From positions 1-64,000 of the forward strand of contig CAXXUP010000002.1 in NCBI GenBank assembly GCA_963662765.2: a stretch of DNA of 64,000 nt, read 5' to 3'. Both the position numbers and the translations under genes were made by a program. This DNA comes from DATMXT01 sp963662765. GTDB taxonomy: Bacteria > Bacillota > Clostridia > Oscillospirales > Feifaniaceae. The first letter of the stretch is position 1; the number at the start of each line of letters is the position of its first letter. The notes under the pieces are model-generated. The model made no database searches. It saw only the letters and a program-made list of their open reading frames with translations, and had not been told where the DNA came from. Below are positions 1 through 7,407 of this stretch, piece by piece.

Positions 1-212
1 ACTCTCAAATTAGATATTCGAGAGATCACAGAAAATGCAACTACTTTATAATAATCTGTTCTTAAAGAACATGCAAGCACAATAGGATTATTTTTCCGAT
101 TATCAAAGTAAAAGTGCTCTTAGCAAATCCATTAGCAAAGCACTTAAAAAGATAGTTTTCGCCCGCTAATAACTTAGTATAAATACAGGAAAATTAAATT
201 GATAAAAATGAA
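1..212. other. AT-rich stretch without a supported gene
   Basis: I see no open frame with a ribosome site here. A short dyad (AAGTGCT near 113-119, AGCACTT near 139-145) could form a weak hairpin. No copy of the tRNA-Ser 3' end from 37220 is visible, so no attachment site can be named. The left limit of the accessory element is therefore undefined and may lie outside the window. Confidence 0.5.
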
Positions 213-254
213 AACCCACAGTATTTAGCCTAAAATAGCTATATACTATGGGTT
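213..254 (-). terminator. Terminator downstream of the integrase gene
   Basis: AACCCACAGTAT (213-224) pairs with ATACTATGGGTT (243-254), with 11 of 12 positions matching. Read leftward, the hairpin is followed by a T-rich stretch. It lies 46 bases past the integrase stop, so it probably ends that leftward transcript. Confidence 0.6.
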
Positions 255-300
255 CTCTATCGAGAAAAAGGAGGCATGAAAAGACACCCGCTTATACTGC

Positions 301-1472
301 TTAGGTTGCTTTTTTGATTCCGTTTATAAAGCTCTCCATTCGCTCTGCGCTTTCCTTTTTCATGCGCTCCGATACATGCCCGTAAACATCCAGAGTGAAG
401 GATGCTGTATGATGCCCTAGAGTCTCTTGCACGGTTTTTACATCGTCCCCAGCCTGTAACGCGGCGACGGCATAGGTATGGCGCAAATCATGGAATCTCG
501 CCTCCGGGACGCCTATACTGGCTGCTATGCGCTTGAAGTGGCTATAAACCGTAATATGGGTTAAGTGTCGTCCAAGCTCATTTGTAAATACGAGGTTGGT
601 ATTTTCCCATGCTGCGCCAGCTTTGAATCTTTGCTCTATTTGTGCCTGCCTATGGTCATAAAGTGCCTTCATTATTGAGGGTGCCGGACTGATACGGCGG
701 GCCTTGTCGTTTTTCAGGGAGACAAACACATACTCGCCTTTAACCCTTTGAAGTTGTTTACTGATTAAGATAGTGCCGCCCTGAAAATCTACGCAGTCCC
801 AAGTCAAGCCAAGTATTTCTCCCTGCCTCATGCCGGTAAAGACATCTACAAGATACAGCGTTTCAAATTGATGCCCTTTAATGGCTTGTATGAAAGCAGC
901 TATCTGCGCCTCCTCCAGTGGCTTAATTTCGGATTTTTCCACACGGGGTAGCTTACATGCGGAGGCGGGATTAAACTTGATGTAGCCTATCTCAACGGCT
1001 TGAGAAAGCGCCCTGTGCAATACGCCATGTAAATTTTTGATGGTTTTGGGTGAAAGCCCGGGGCTATCCTCTGAGCCCTTTTGCACGGCATTGTATAAAG
1101 CCTGTATCTGGGCGTGCTGAGTGCCGACAGTTTGACGGCACCAAGGGCGGGCTTCAGGTGGTTGTTTATATGCACATTGTATGACTTCAATGTGAGCGGC
1201 TTTACTTCGCCCGTGTATTCCGAAAACCAAATATCCAGCCATTGTGAAAGCGTCATCTTGTTAGGTTCTGAATACATTCCGTCGTCAATAGCTATACAGG
1301 CTTGCTGTAATTTCTGCCGTACTTCTTTTTGAGTTTTTCCGTATACAGATCGCTGCACCTGCTTGCCGGTGCCGGGGTCACGGCCTACGGTATACCGAGC
1401 CTCCCAGCGCCCGTCAGGACGTTGCCGGATTGTTCCGCCGCCTTGTGCATTGCGTTTATTCTTTGTCGACAT
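301..1472 (-). pseudogene. Tyrosine recombinase (phage/ICE integrase), frameshifted
   Basis: This is a site-specific tyrosine recombinase that would integrate and excise the element. The N-terminal part (1472 down to about 1112) carries an AP2-like arm-binding segment (GGTIRQRPDGRW) and a SAM-like core-binding domain. The C-terminal part (about 1110 to 301) has the catalytic domain, with Arg in TGMRQGEIL, the HDLRHT box and the Tyr in DVYGHVS. The two halves are in different frames. The N-terminal frame reads ...LSTP then goes out of frame, while the other frame continues QIQALYNAVQ. One missing base in the three-base G run at 1110-1112 explains this. Repaired length is about 390 aa, normal for phage or Tn916-type integrases. 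The start is ATG 1472 (MSTKNKR). It is either a recent inactivating mutation or a sequencing error in a short homopolymer. Confidence 0.88.
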
Positions 1473-1640
1473 TTGCAGCATCTCCCTCTAGTTACGCTTG
1501 CCATCCATATGCAACCCGATACCCCTCAACCTTCCGAATGCTCGCTATTGTAAGCAAGTGCCTTTTGGTGTGTCAAGCTTTTGCCGGCATCCTTGTTTAT
1601 TATTGCCTTTTATCTGGCTCCGCTCCATTTACGCTTCTCT

Positions 1641-2309
1641 TTACTCCTCCCAAAATTTTTTAAACATAAATTTATTTACATGGTACGCTTGATTTTCAAG
1701 ATAGTTTTCATATCCGGATCGCTGTTTCTCAATCCATGCTAATAGCCATTGTTCTGCTTGATGTGAACTGTAAAGTCTTTTTCCATCTGAAGAGGTGTAA
1801 GAGAAATTATAAAAACGGGATATAAACTCATCTACCAGAATTTCAATATCAGCATAGTTCATTTCTTTCACTTCGGATAGCTTTGTAATTAAATCCTTGT
1901 ATAAACTCGAAGACAAAATATTGTCCCCGATGATCAGCAAGTAGAATATTTTATATAGGTTTTCATCTTCAAGTGGCTTAAGGAATTTTTCATAATGGTC
2001 AATAACCATCATCAGGTGATTTTTTATATCCGACAGCAAAAAATCACCCCAATTTTCCGGGAATGTGGCATCGCTATTATACCGATTGCTTGAGTAGCCC
2101 AACAAGTAGTTAGTTGTCGTACTAAAAAACTCTGCCGCTTTAGTCAAAAAAACTATGTCTGGAACTCTATCACAGTTCTCGTAGTAACTAATGCTACCAC
2201 GCGAAACACCAAGCTTTTCAGCTAATTGATCTTGAGTTAATTTTTCCGCTGTTCGCAAATATTTCAATCTGTCCGCGAAAATTACTTGAACATCATTAGT
2301 CCCCAACAT
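1641..2309 (-). CDS. XRE-family transcriptional repressor (phage cI-like)
   Basis: A 222 aa protein. Residues about 10-65 form a classic XRE/Cro-CI helix-turn-helix (LTQDQLAEKLGVSRGSISYYE). The remaining 150 residues are charged and rich in Phe and Tyr, and I recognise no domain; there is no S24 peptidase signature, so self-cleavage is not expected. It is transcribed leftward, divergent from the 49 aa Cro-like gene at 2451. This is the usual layout of a lysogeny switch, so it probably represses the rightward early genes from the 2310-2450 intergenic region. Its direct target is inferred, not shown. Confidence 0.85.
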   Translation of the reverse strand: MLGTNDVQVIFADRLKYLRTAEKLTQDQLAEKLGVSRGSISYYENCDRVPDIVFLTKAAEFFSTTTNYLLGYSSNRYNSDATFPENWGDFLLSDIKNHLMMVIDHYEKFLKPLEDENLYKIFYLLIIGDNILSSSLYKDLITKLSEVKEMNYADIEILVDEFISRFYNFSYTSSDGKRLYSSHQAEQWLLAWIEKQRSGYENYLENQAYHVNKFMFKKFWEE

Positions 2310-2368
2310 TACTATTCCTCCAGTTATGACTAAATTTGTTGAATATTAAATTAATGTGAAACCTATCG

Positions 2369-2397
2369 TTGCATGCATACTGTTGTTGTGTTACAAT
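2369..2397 (+). promoter_or_regulatory. Predicted rightward early promoter of the phage module
   Basis: TTGCAT (2369-2374) and TACAAT (2392-2397) are separated by 17 bases, upstream of the 49 aa Cro-like gene. The site lies between divergent regulator genes, so it is the expected target of the XRE repressor. No operator was resolved. Confidence 0.5.
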
Positions 2398-2450
2398 AAA
2401 AGCATACACCAATAGTGAGCATTAGTCAATAAAATTTTGGAGGTAAGGCA

Positions 2451-2600
2451 ATGAAAAATATTGATATTCGAGAAGCGGCGCAGTCGAAAAATATAAAGCT
2501 CTGGCAGATCGCCGAGCAGTTGGGCTGTAATGACGGAAACTTCTCGCGTAAACTGCGCAAAGAACTTTTCGGTGAAGAGAAGGCCGTGTCATGCAGATAA
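2451..2600 (+). CDS. Small Cro-like helix-turn-helix protein
   Basis: A 49 aa protein that starts at ATG 2451, preceded by the ribosome site GGAGGTAAG. It consists almost entirely of one short helix-turn-helix (IKLWQIAEQLGCNDGNFSRKLR). Small proteins of this pattern occur next to XRE repressors and excisionases in Firmicutes prophages and conjugative elements. As the first rightward gene after the switch it may act as an anti-repressor or Cro analogue; that role is inferred from position only. Confidence 0.7.
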   Translation: MKNIDIREAAQSKNIKLWQIAEQLGCNDGNFSRKLRKELFGEEKAVSCR

Positions 2601-2627
2601 TTGATGATCTTTCAAGGGGTGGAAAGT

Positions 2628-2735
2628 ATGGATCAATACACTATAAAATTGGTCAAGCGAGGTACTATTCTAGCGTCTGGAATGATGGAAGCGGCTCCAA
2701 CATCTAAAGCATGCCTGCGTTCAGCACATTCTTAA
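2628..2735 (+). CDS. Hypothetical 35 aa peptide
   Basis: A short frame from ATG 2628 to TAA 2735, preceded by the purine-rich stretch AAGGGGTGG at a fair distance. The peptide (MDQYTIKLVKRG...) matches nothing I recognise. It fills the gap between two well-supported phage genes, which is the main reason for listing it. It may be non-coding. Confidence 0.3.
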   Translation: MDQYTIKLVKRGTILASGMMEAAPTSKACLRSAHS

Positions 2736-2751
2736 GCAGGAGGAAGAATTG

Positions 2752-2952
2752 ATGACGACAGATGCAAAACTTTGTATGAGTGTTGCCGAGTTTGCCGAGC
2801 GCATGGGCGTGTCAAAGCCGGTTGCGTTTCAACTCGTAAACAGGGCAGACTTTCCAGCGCTAAGAGTGGGGCGACGTATATTAATCCCCGTTGCTAGCGC
2901 TGAAAGATGGATAACCGAGCAGGTGGAAAGTACCCATGTTGACAGGTGTTGA
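2752..2952 (+). CDS. Excisionase-like helix-turn-helix protein
   Basis: A 66 aa protein starting at ATG 2752, about 8 bases after AGGAGG; an in-frame TTG at 2749 is less likely. The sequence has the winged MerR/Xis-like pattern: MSVAEFAERMGVSK, a central AFQLVNRADFPALRVGRR wing, then RILIPVASAERWI. Families of this kind include excisionases such as Tn916 Xis and phage DNA-binding proteins. It is close to the integrase and divergent switch, which fits a directionality factor. With the integrase gene frameshifted, excision may no longer work unless the frameshift is an assembly error. Confidence 0.75.
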   Translation: MTTDAKLCMSVAEFAERMGVSKPVAFQLVNRADFPALRVGRRILIPVASAERWITEQVESTHVDRC

Positions 2953-3139
2953 CGTTAGCATCGCTCTTGGAGTGGCATAAAAGGTAATCATACAATGAAC
3001 ACAAAAAGGAAACCGCTTCCTTTAGTACTGAGGGTGGCAGAGTCAATTTGATGTCCGACAGCAGGGATGCCCTCTCAATAATATCAACGGCAAAGGCTTT
3101 TTGCACAAGCCTACCATTTTAAGCGAAAGGACTATTGAA

Positions 3140-3899
3140 ATGGCAAAGGATTTTTTCAATGCCTATCACAGCTACCTAAAGTCGATGGAAACACTCACAG
3201 ACGCAGAGTGTGGGCGACTGTTCAGGGCTTGCTTAAATTACAGCAAGTTTGGCACAGAGCCGGAGCTCCGTGGTAACGAGCGATTTGTCTTTCCGATGGT
3301 TCGGCAGCAGATAGATATTGACGTTGAAGCCTCCAAGGTTAAAAGTGAAACAAACAGGAATAACGCGCTACGACGGTATGCGATGGCAGGCGATGGCATG
3401 CGATCGTATGCGAACCCCTGCGAAGACCAGCGACTGCCTGCGAGAGAGAAAGAAGAGAATGAAGAAAAAGAAAGAAGCTCCCCTTGTTCCCCCTCTTCTT
3501 TCCCCCCACACCCCCCTATTATTACCCCCTATAATCCCCCAAAAGAAAAAGAAGCAAGAGAAGAAAGAGAGTCTTGTGCGGGTCGGCCGGTCGATGTGCG
3601 CTTTGAGCAGTTTTGGCAGGCTTACCCGAAGAAGGTGGGGAAAAAGGACGCACTCAAAGCCTTTGAGAGAGCAAAGCCAACAGCCGAACTTTTCAGCAAG
3701 ATGCTCGAAGCCATCGAAATAGCAAAGAAGTCCCCTGGGTGGCAGCGGGGAAAACGGGCGGTTCATTCCTAACCCGGCGACATGGCTTAATCAGGGCCGA
3801 TGGGACGACGAGCCTACGACGCCATCGAATGCAGTCGCGGATTATTCCGGGTGGGAGGACTTTACGGATTTGATGGTGCAGGGCGGAGGTAAAACATGA
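3140..3899 (+). pseudogene. DUF6291-type phage replication initiator, frameshifted near the C-terminus
   Basis: The N-terminal part, from ATG 3140 (MAKDFFNAYHSY), matches the DUF6291 pattern seen in phage replication organisers, with SMETLTDAECGRLFRA and a conserved FVFPMVRQQID. A low-complexity Lys/Glu/Pro linker is encoded at about 3420-3570. A second conserved block, FEQFWQAYPKKVGKKDALKAF, is typical of DnaD-like or replisome-organiser tails. At about 3747-3750 the frame breaks. The usual ending (NGRFIPNPATWLNQGRWDDE) lies in another frame and runs to TGA 3899. One extra G in the GGGG run accounts for this. The true stop overlaps the next gene's ATG as ATGA, which supports the repaired reading. 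In the unrepaired frame translation stops at 3772. Confidence 0.75.
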
Positions 3900-4780
3900 A
3901 CGTAGGTGAGCGGGCCTTTTTAGAAATCGTGGAAATGTCGCACGCAAACAACCAAGAGGCCGCAGGTGATTATTACGACGAAGCCGGACTTCTCATGTGC
4001 GGGAAGTGCTACACACCTAAACAGCGGCGAGTGAAGGGGCCAAAGAGCCTGGGAGACCAGCTGATCCTTGTTGGGCAACGGTGCCGGTGCGCGGAGGAAA
4101 AGTATCAGGCGGATAAGAAAGCGGAAAAGCACGAAGAATTTCTGCATGATCTGAAATACCGGTGTGACACGGGCCCGGTGGACATACCCCAAAAAGATTG
4201 CCGGATAGAAAATGCTGACGCGGGGAATGTCAATGCACTGATCGCCGCCAAAGACTACATCGAGAAGTGGGACAAAATGCGGGAGCAGGGAAAGAACATC
4301 GGCATTATGTTCTACGGCGCAGTGGGGACCGGCAAGACCTATCTCGCACAGTGCATAGCAAACGCGCTGATTGAAAAGGACATAATGGCAGGTGTCACGA
4401 GCTTCCCAAAGATTTTAGCCTACTTGCAGACAGCATCGGACGACGAGCGCCGGTCGGCGATCAGGGGACTTGGGTGGTTCGAGCTGCTGATCATCGACGA
4501 CTTCGGAACAGAGCGCGACACTTCATACAGCACTGAGCAGATATTCAGCGTGGTAGACGCGAGACTCCGCAGCGGGAAGCCTGTGATCTTCACGACAAAC
4601 TTATCCCCGGAGACTTTGTTTAATCCGAAAGACATGGCATACAGGCGCATATACGACAGGATCGGTGAGATGTGCTCCATTCAGATACGCATGGACGGGG
4701 AGAGCCGCAGGCAGACAAAGACCAAAGAGCTCCGGGAGGCAGCACTAAGAATTTTCGGATATGGGAGGGTGCAGAAATGA
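3896..4780 (+). CDS. DnaC-like replicative helicase loader (phage AAA+ ATPase)
   Basis: A 294 aa protein. The N-terminal third has a cysteine cluster (MCGKCY ... CRCAEE) typical of phage DnaC/IstB-like loaders, probably zinc-binding. The ATPase core has Walker A GAVGTGKT at about residues 141-148 and Walker B LLIIDDFGTER. A sensor-like TTNLSPETL follows. These proteins load the replicative helicase at the phage origin. The start overlaps the stop of the repaired replication gene (ATGA), and the following gene overlaps its stop in the same way, so the three form one transcription unit. Confidence 0.88.
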   Translation: MNVGERAFLEIVEMSHANNQEAAGDYYDEAGLLMCGKCYTPKQRRVKGPKSLGDQLILVGQRCRCAEEKYQADKKAEKHEEFLHDLKYRCDTGPVDIPQKDCRIENADAGNVNALIAAKDYIEKWDKMREQGKNIGIMFYGAVGTGKTYLAQCIANALIEKDIMAGVTSFPKILAYLQTASDDERRSAIRGLGWFELLIIDDFGTERDTSYSTEQIFSVVDARLRSGKPVIFTTNLSPETLFNPKDMAYRRIYDRIGEMCSIQIRMDGESRRQTKTKELREAALRIFGYGRVQK

Positions 4781-4992
4781 CCATGAAAGAGCTTTATAAG
4801 GAGACCGAGGAAATCCTGCACCGCGATAACAGCCTAGACATGGACGATGGAGTGTTTCTCTCCGCGCTGTGCTTGGCGTGCGAGAAAAGCCGTCGTATAC
4901 AGTACCGTGAGCACCGGTGGCTTGACAAAGAGTATTTCGCCCATCCCACTGCTGATAATTGCAGGGTGCTTTCGTTCTCTCGGGGCGCATAA
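4777..4992 (+). CDS. Small phage-type hypothetical protein
   Basis: A 71 aa protein with start ATG 4777 overlapping the helicase-loader stop; an in-frame ATG at 4783 is an alternative. The sequence is acidic and helical at the N-terminus (MKELYKETEEILHRDN), with a Cys pair in the middle. No domain is recognised. Tight coupling to its neighbours on both sides supports its reality. Confidence 0.55.
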   Translation: MTMKELYKETEEILHRDNSLDMDDGVFLSALCLACEKSRRIQYREHRWLDKEYFAHPTADNCRVLSFSRGA

Positions 4993-5214
4993 ATGGCTAC
5001 CGTTTGGTGCTGCCCTTACTTCCGATGGGAAGAAAAGATGTGTGTCTTTTGTGAGGGTGGGAAAATGCACTTTAAGGACGGTCTCCAGCGCCGGGAGTAT
5101 ATCTACACTTATTGCGCATGTGTGCCTGGCTGGGAGGCCTGCACGATCGCGCAAAACATATCAAGACGATATGAGCGAGAGGACGAGCAACAAGCGAAGA
5201 AGAAACTCTTGTGA
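4993..5214 (+). CDS. Small cysteine-rich phage protein, possible zinc finger
   Basis: A 73 aa protein beginning immediately after the previous stop (TAA then ATG 4993). Six cysteines occur: CC near residue 6, CVFC near 17-20, then CAC near 42-44 and C51. This suggests a metal-binding fold. The C-terminus is highly charged (RRYEREDEQQAKKK). Similar small Cys-rich proteins follow DnaC-like genes in Clostridia prophages; the function is unknown. Confidence 0.55.
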   Translation: MATVWCCPYFRWEEKMCVFCEGGKMHFKDGLQRREYIYTYCACVPGWEACTIAQNISRRYEREDEQQAKKKLL

Positions 5215-5510
5215 AAGCAAAGTAGGCGCCCTAGGGTGGGCCTGGATTGAAAAGTGAAAGGTTTACCATCCGAAGCTATTGGCATGAGTTTACGGCGGCT
5301 GTAGCGCACCGGTTGATAAGAAGATGGCCATTCGAGAAGCTTGCCATAAACACCTTCTACTGGAACGGCGGGCTCGAATGCAACAATCCCGCATCTTTGG
5401 CGAAAATACCGAAAGACGACAGCCGCCGGTTCACTCGGAGATTACACACTATTTCAATGATAGGCCTTCATGCTGGTAAATGTAGAAGGGATCAGCGCAG
5501 CCGTAATAGA
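5215..5510. other. Intergenic stretch without a supported gene
   Basis: A frame is open here on the plus strand from 5247, but it runs straight through the hairpin at 5511-5539, lacks a ribosome site and has a composition unlike its neighbours. I treat it as non-coding or as a degraded phage gene. Confidence 0.4.
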
Positions 5511-5545
5511 AAAGACCCACTCACTCTGAGGGGGCCTTTCTGCTT
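5511..5545 (+). terminator. Likely terminator of the phage replication genes
   Basis: AAAGACCCACTCA (5511-5523) pairs with TGAGGGGGCCTTT (5527-5539), with 11 of 13 positions pairing and a three-base loop. A moderately T-rich tail follows. It precedes the terminase-like gene. Confidence 0.5.
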
Positions 5546-5644
5546 CTTCGGGGATCTATGGAGGCAAGTATATTTTATTTTTCTGAGCCGTATTTTAGCG
5601 ATGAGTATGTTATGGTAAGAAAAAAAGTGGAAGGTGGTAGCAAC

Positions 5645-6157
5645 ATGGCTACAAGTAAATTCGACACACATGTGCTGCCCAACCTGGACAAGATTGTAGT
5701 CTGGGCATCTAAAGGAGCAACCACAAAGGCCATTGCTAAAAAACTGGGCATCGCATATTCGACATTTCGGAAGTATGTCGATGAAGGGCAAAACGGAAAT
5801 GAGCGCTACTCGGCACTTTCGGCAGCTTTCGCGCGCGCGAGAGAAGTGCCGGATGATGACATTGAGGGCAGCCTACATAAGCGGGCGATGGGGTATACCG
5901 CAAAGGTAGCCAAGCACTACAAGATCAAGGATGTCATCTTCGACCCGGACACAGGGAAGAAGGTCCGTGAGGTTGAGAAGCTGGTGGAATGCTTGGATGA
6001 GGTCCATGTTCCTGCAGATACCAACGCTATCGTATTCTGGCTGACCAATCGACGGCAGGATCGATGGAAGCGGGACCCGATGCCAGGTGCAGTGGACGGC
6101 AGTGCAACGCCAGTGATCGTTAAGTTTGAAGGAAAACTTGATGAGTGGAGTAAATAA
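5645..6157 (+). CDS. Phage terminase small subunit-like DNA-binding protein
   Basis: A 170 aa protein. The chosen start is ATG 5645 (MATSKFDTH), with a purine-rich GGAAGGTGGTAG upstream; upstream in-frame ATGs lack a site. Residues about 15-45 form a helix-turn-helix (ASKGATTKAIAKKLGIAYSTFRKYV). The rest (ALSAAFARAREV, SLHKRAMGYT, TNAIVFWLTNRRQDRWKRD) is the pattern of small terminase subunits, which recognise phage DNA for packaging. The following frame overlaps its end, as terS-terL pairs do. Without a working large subunit it is probably a relic or serves another DNA-binding role. Confidence 0.72.
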   Translation: MATSKFDTHVLPNLDKIVVWASKGATTKAIAKKLGIAYSTFRKYVDEGQNGNERYSALSAAFARAREVPDDDIEGSLHKRAMGYTAKVAKHYKIKDVIFDPDTGKKVREVEKLVECLDEVHVPADTNAIVFWLTNRRQDRWKRDPMPGAVDGSATPVIVKFEGKLDEWSK

Positions 6158-6248
6158 TGAAACCCTGATCTTCAAACACCTGCGGGAGTCAGCGCTAAAC
6201 CCTCGCCAAGTGGACATTTGCGGACGACAAACACATAGCTTATTGTGA
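6141..6248 (+). pseudogene. Stub of a probable terminase large subunit
   Basis: ATG 6141 starts inside the end of the small-subunit gene and encodes 35 residues (MSGVNNETLIFKHL..., then NPRQVD) before TGA 6248. The opening resembles TerL N-termini, in which an NPRQ-like motif precedes the ATPase. No ATPase motifs follow in any frame. Only the terS-terL junction seems to be left, and the phage late region is replaced by the defence genes. The fragment is short, so the identity is inferred mostly from position. Confidence 0.4.
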
Positions 6249-6297
6249 GCTAAAAACAGTACCTTCAAAACCGAGATCGGGGACAGTTAAACAAACG

Positions 6298-6329
6298 ACA
6301 GCGCGTCACCACAATGACGCGCTGTTTTT
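6298..6329 (+). terminator. Strong intrinsic terminator at the end of the phage module
   Basis: ACAGCGCGTCA (6298-6308) and TGACGCGCTGT (6315-6325) form a perfect 11 bp stem with a 6 base loop, followed by a run of T. It ends rightward phage transcription before the BREX block and opens repeat copy 1. Confidence 0.85.
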
Positions 6330-6419
6330 GCGTGAATTTAGCTTTCCTTGGGCTTGGATACTCTGCAAGGATAAAAGCCCCTATTTCCCACCTTGCAAAC
6401 GGCATTAAAATTGCAGGGA
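6298..6419 (+). repeat. Imperfect direct repeat, copy 1 (left flank of the BREX-SbcCD block)
   Basis: The stretch shares order and sequence with 23699-23840. Both have the CAGCGCGTCACC hairpin with T tract, then GTGAATTT/ATGAATTT, GGCTTGGATACTC, ATAAAAGCCC, TTTCCC, CCTTGCAA, GGCATT and AATTG. A further shared GTCCCTCGC lies after both copies (near 6496 and 23833). The two copies stand 17.4 kb apart in the same orientation and exactly bracket the brx-sbcCD genes. Confidence 0.85.
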
Positions 6420-6531
6420 ACTTCTAGTAGCTTTCAATAGGTGAAAACTGTGTAGAGGCCGACTATTTCTTAAATATTTAGCATTACGGCCGCACTGTCC
6501 CTCGCCTTTTATCGCCGCCGCTCCGCCTAGC

Positions 6532-6771
6532 TTAAAGATAATATCTGTATTCAACAGTCGTGCTCTGACCACTTGGGACATCTTGGACGATCTCGTGCTT
6601 AAAATGCTCGGCAGCAATTTTCATCGCGCTTACACACATAGGCGTCCGATTGCTGATTCCAATCATTTTGCCAACCTCACCTGCCGTCAGGTTGATCTGC
6701 TTTTTGCCACGTTCCCTTTCGGCTTTTAAATAGTTCATAATGATATCAGCTATTTGTTCGGTCTGAGTCAC
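6532..6771 (-). CDS. Small winged-helix-like protein, possible regulator divergent from brxF
   Basis: A protein of about 79 aa. I chose GTG 6771 (then TQTEQIAD) because GGGAGA lies just upstream; GTG 6786 would add five residues but has a weak site. A helix-turn-helix-like segment (INLTAGEVGKMIGISNRTP) is followed by a helix and a C-terminal SGQSTTVEYRYYL hairpin that looks like a wing. It is transcribed away from brxF across a 190 bp intergenic region. BREX loci often carry a dedicated repressor (BrxR), but this protein is far smaller than BrxR, so a regulatory role is only positional inference. Confidence 0.6.
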   Translation of the reverse strand: MTQTEQIADIIMNYLKAERERGKKQINLTAGEVGKMIGISNRTPMCVSAMKIAAEHFKHEIVQDVPSGQSTTVEYRYYL

Positions 6772-6824
6772 TATAATCTCTCCCACTAAAATATTCGATT
6801 CAACCTAACTGCATAATACATCTT

Positions 6825-6853
6825 TTGTTGCCAGACAACAACAGTGATAGAAT
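6825..6853 (+). promoter_or_regulatory. Predicted promoter of the BREX operon
   Basis: TTGTTG (6825-6830) and TAGAAT (6848-6853) are separated by 17 bases. The site lies in the divergent region 112 bases before brxF, and no other candidate there is better. Confidence 0.35.
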
Positions 6854-6964
6854 ATATGGTAATTATTGTCGAACTTTATATCACTTGGAACTTTGCTAAG
6901 GCTTTGGGTCCAGAGAGGCAAGAACGTAATAAGAGAATGTAATTGATGATGGGGGTACACATAT

Positions 6965-7396
6965 ATGGGCACTGTTATAAATCGACGAGATTTCCCAGTG
7001 GTCATCGTACAAGCACACCAGGGAGTGTTTGTACTGGCTCCCAAAGTGACCGTGCCGGTGACTGCTCCTGTCGTGAATATCGGTCTGATGCTCAGCGAGA
7101 GGATGTATAAAGCAAAAGTTGATGGGTCGCCCATCAACATTACAAATGAGCTGGATTCTATTTTGGGCGATGAGCACCGTGATATCACGGTCGAAAACAC
7201 CGATATCCTTTTTTCACCCGAATATGAATTAGATGTCATAAAGTTATTCCTGCAGGTTGGCAGAAACCAGAGGTTCTATTTACAATGGCCAGGTGAGATT
7301 ACAGGAGAAAAGTTGACATACTCCGAGCCGGGTAGATTTGATTTCAAAGAATATAACATCAAAGACTATGTAGACACATACATCGTCTTGAGATAG
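6965..7396 (+). CDS. brxF: BREX type 3 protein BrxF, divergent N-terminus
   Basis: A 143 aa protein and first gene of the BREX operon. From about residue 40 it follows the BrxF pattern: APVVNIGLMLSERM, then ENTDILFSPEYELDVIKLF, NQRFYLQWPGEI and LTYSEPGRFDFKEY. BrxF of type 3 systems is described as a small P-loop protein. Here the expected GxxxxGK[S/T] loop is absent in this frame, and I do not find it in the other two forward frames of the region. The part before the conserved LSER helix is about 45 residues, shorter than I expect for the family. It is therefore either a non-ATP-binding variant or has lost its N-terminus. ATG 6965 follows GGGGG. brxC begins 12 bases after its stop. Confidence 0.75.
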   Translation: MGTVINRRDFPVVIVQAHQGVFVLAPKVTVPVTAPVVNIGLMLSERMYKAKVDGSPINITNELDSILGDEHRDITVENTDILFSPEYELDVIKLFLQVGRNQRFYLQWPGEITGEKLTYSEPGRFDFKEYNIKDYVDTYIVLR

Positions 7397-7407
7397 GAGC
7401 AAAGGAT

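Noticed and set aside
1..300. Possible attachment site matching the tRNA-Ser 3' end
   Set aside because: I compared this stretch with the tRNA-Ser 3' end by eye and found no shared run long enough to call.
3368..3766. Minus-strand frame with Phe-rich low complexity
   Set aside because: It is the complement of the Lys/Glu-rich linker of the replication gene.
5247..5618. 123-codon plus-strand frame in the phage module
   Set aside because: It runs through a terminator-like hairpin, lacks a ribosome site and has no recognisable pattern.
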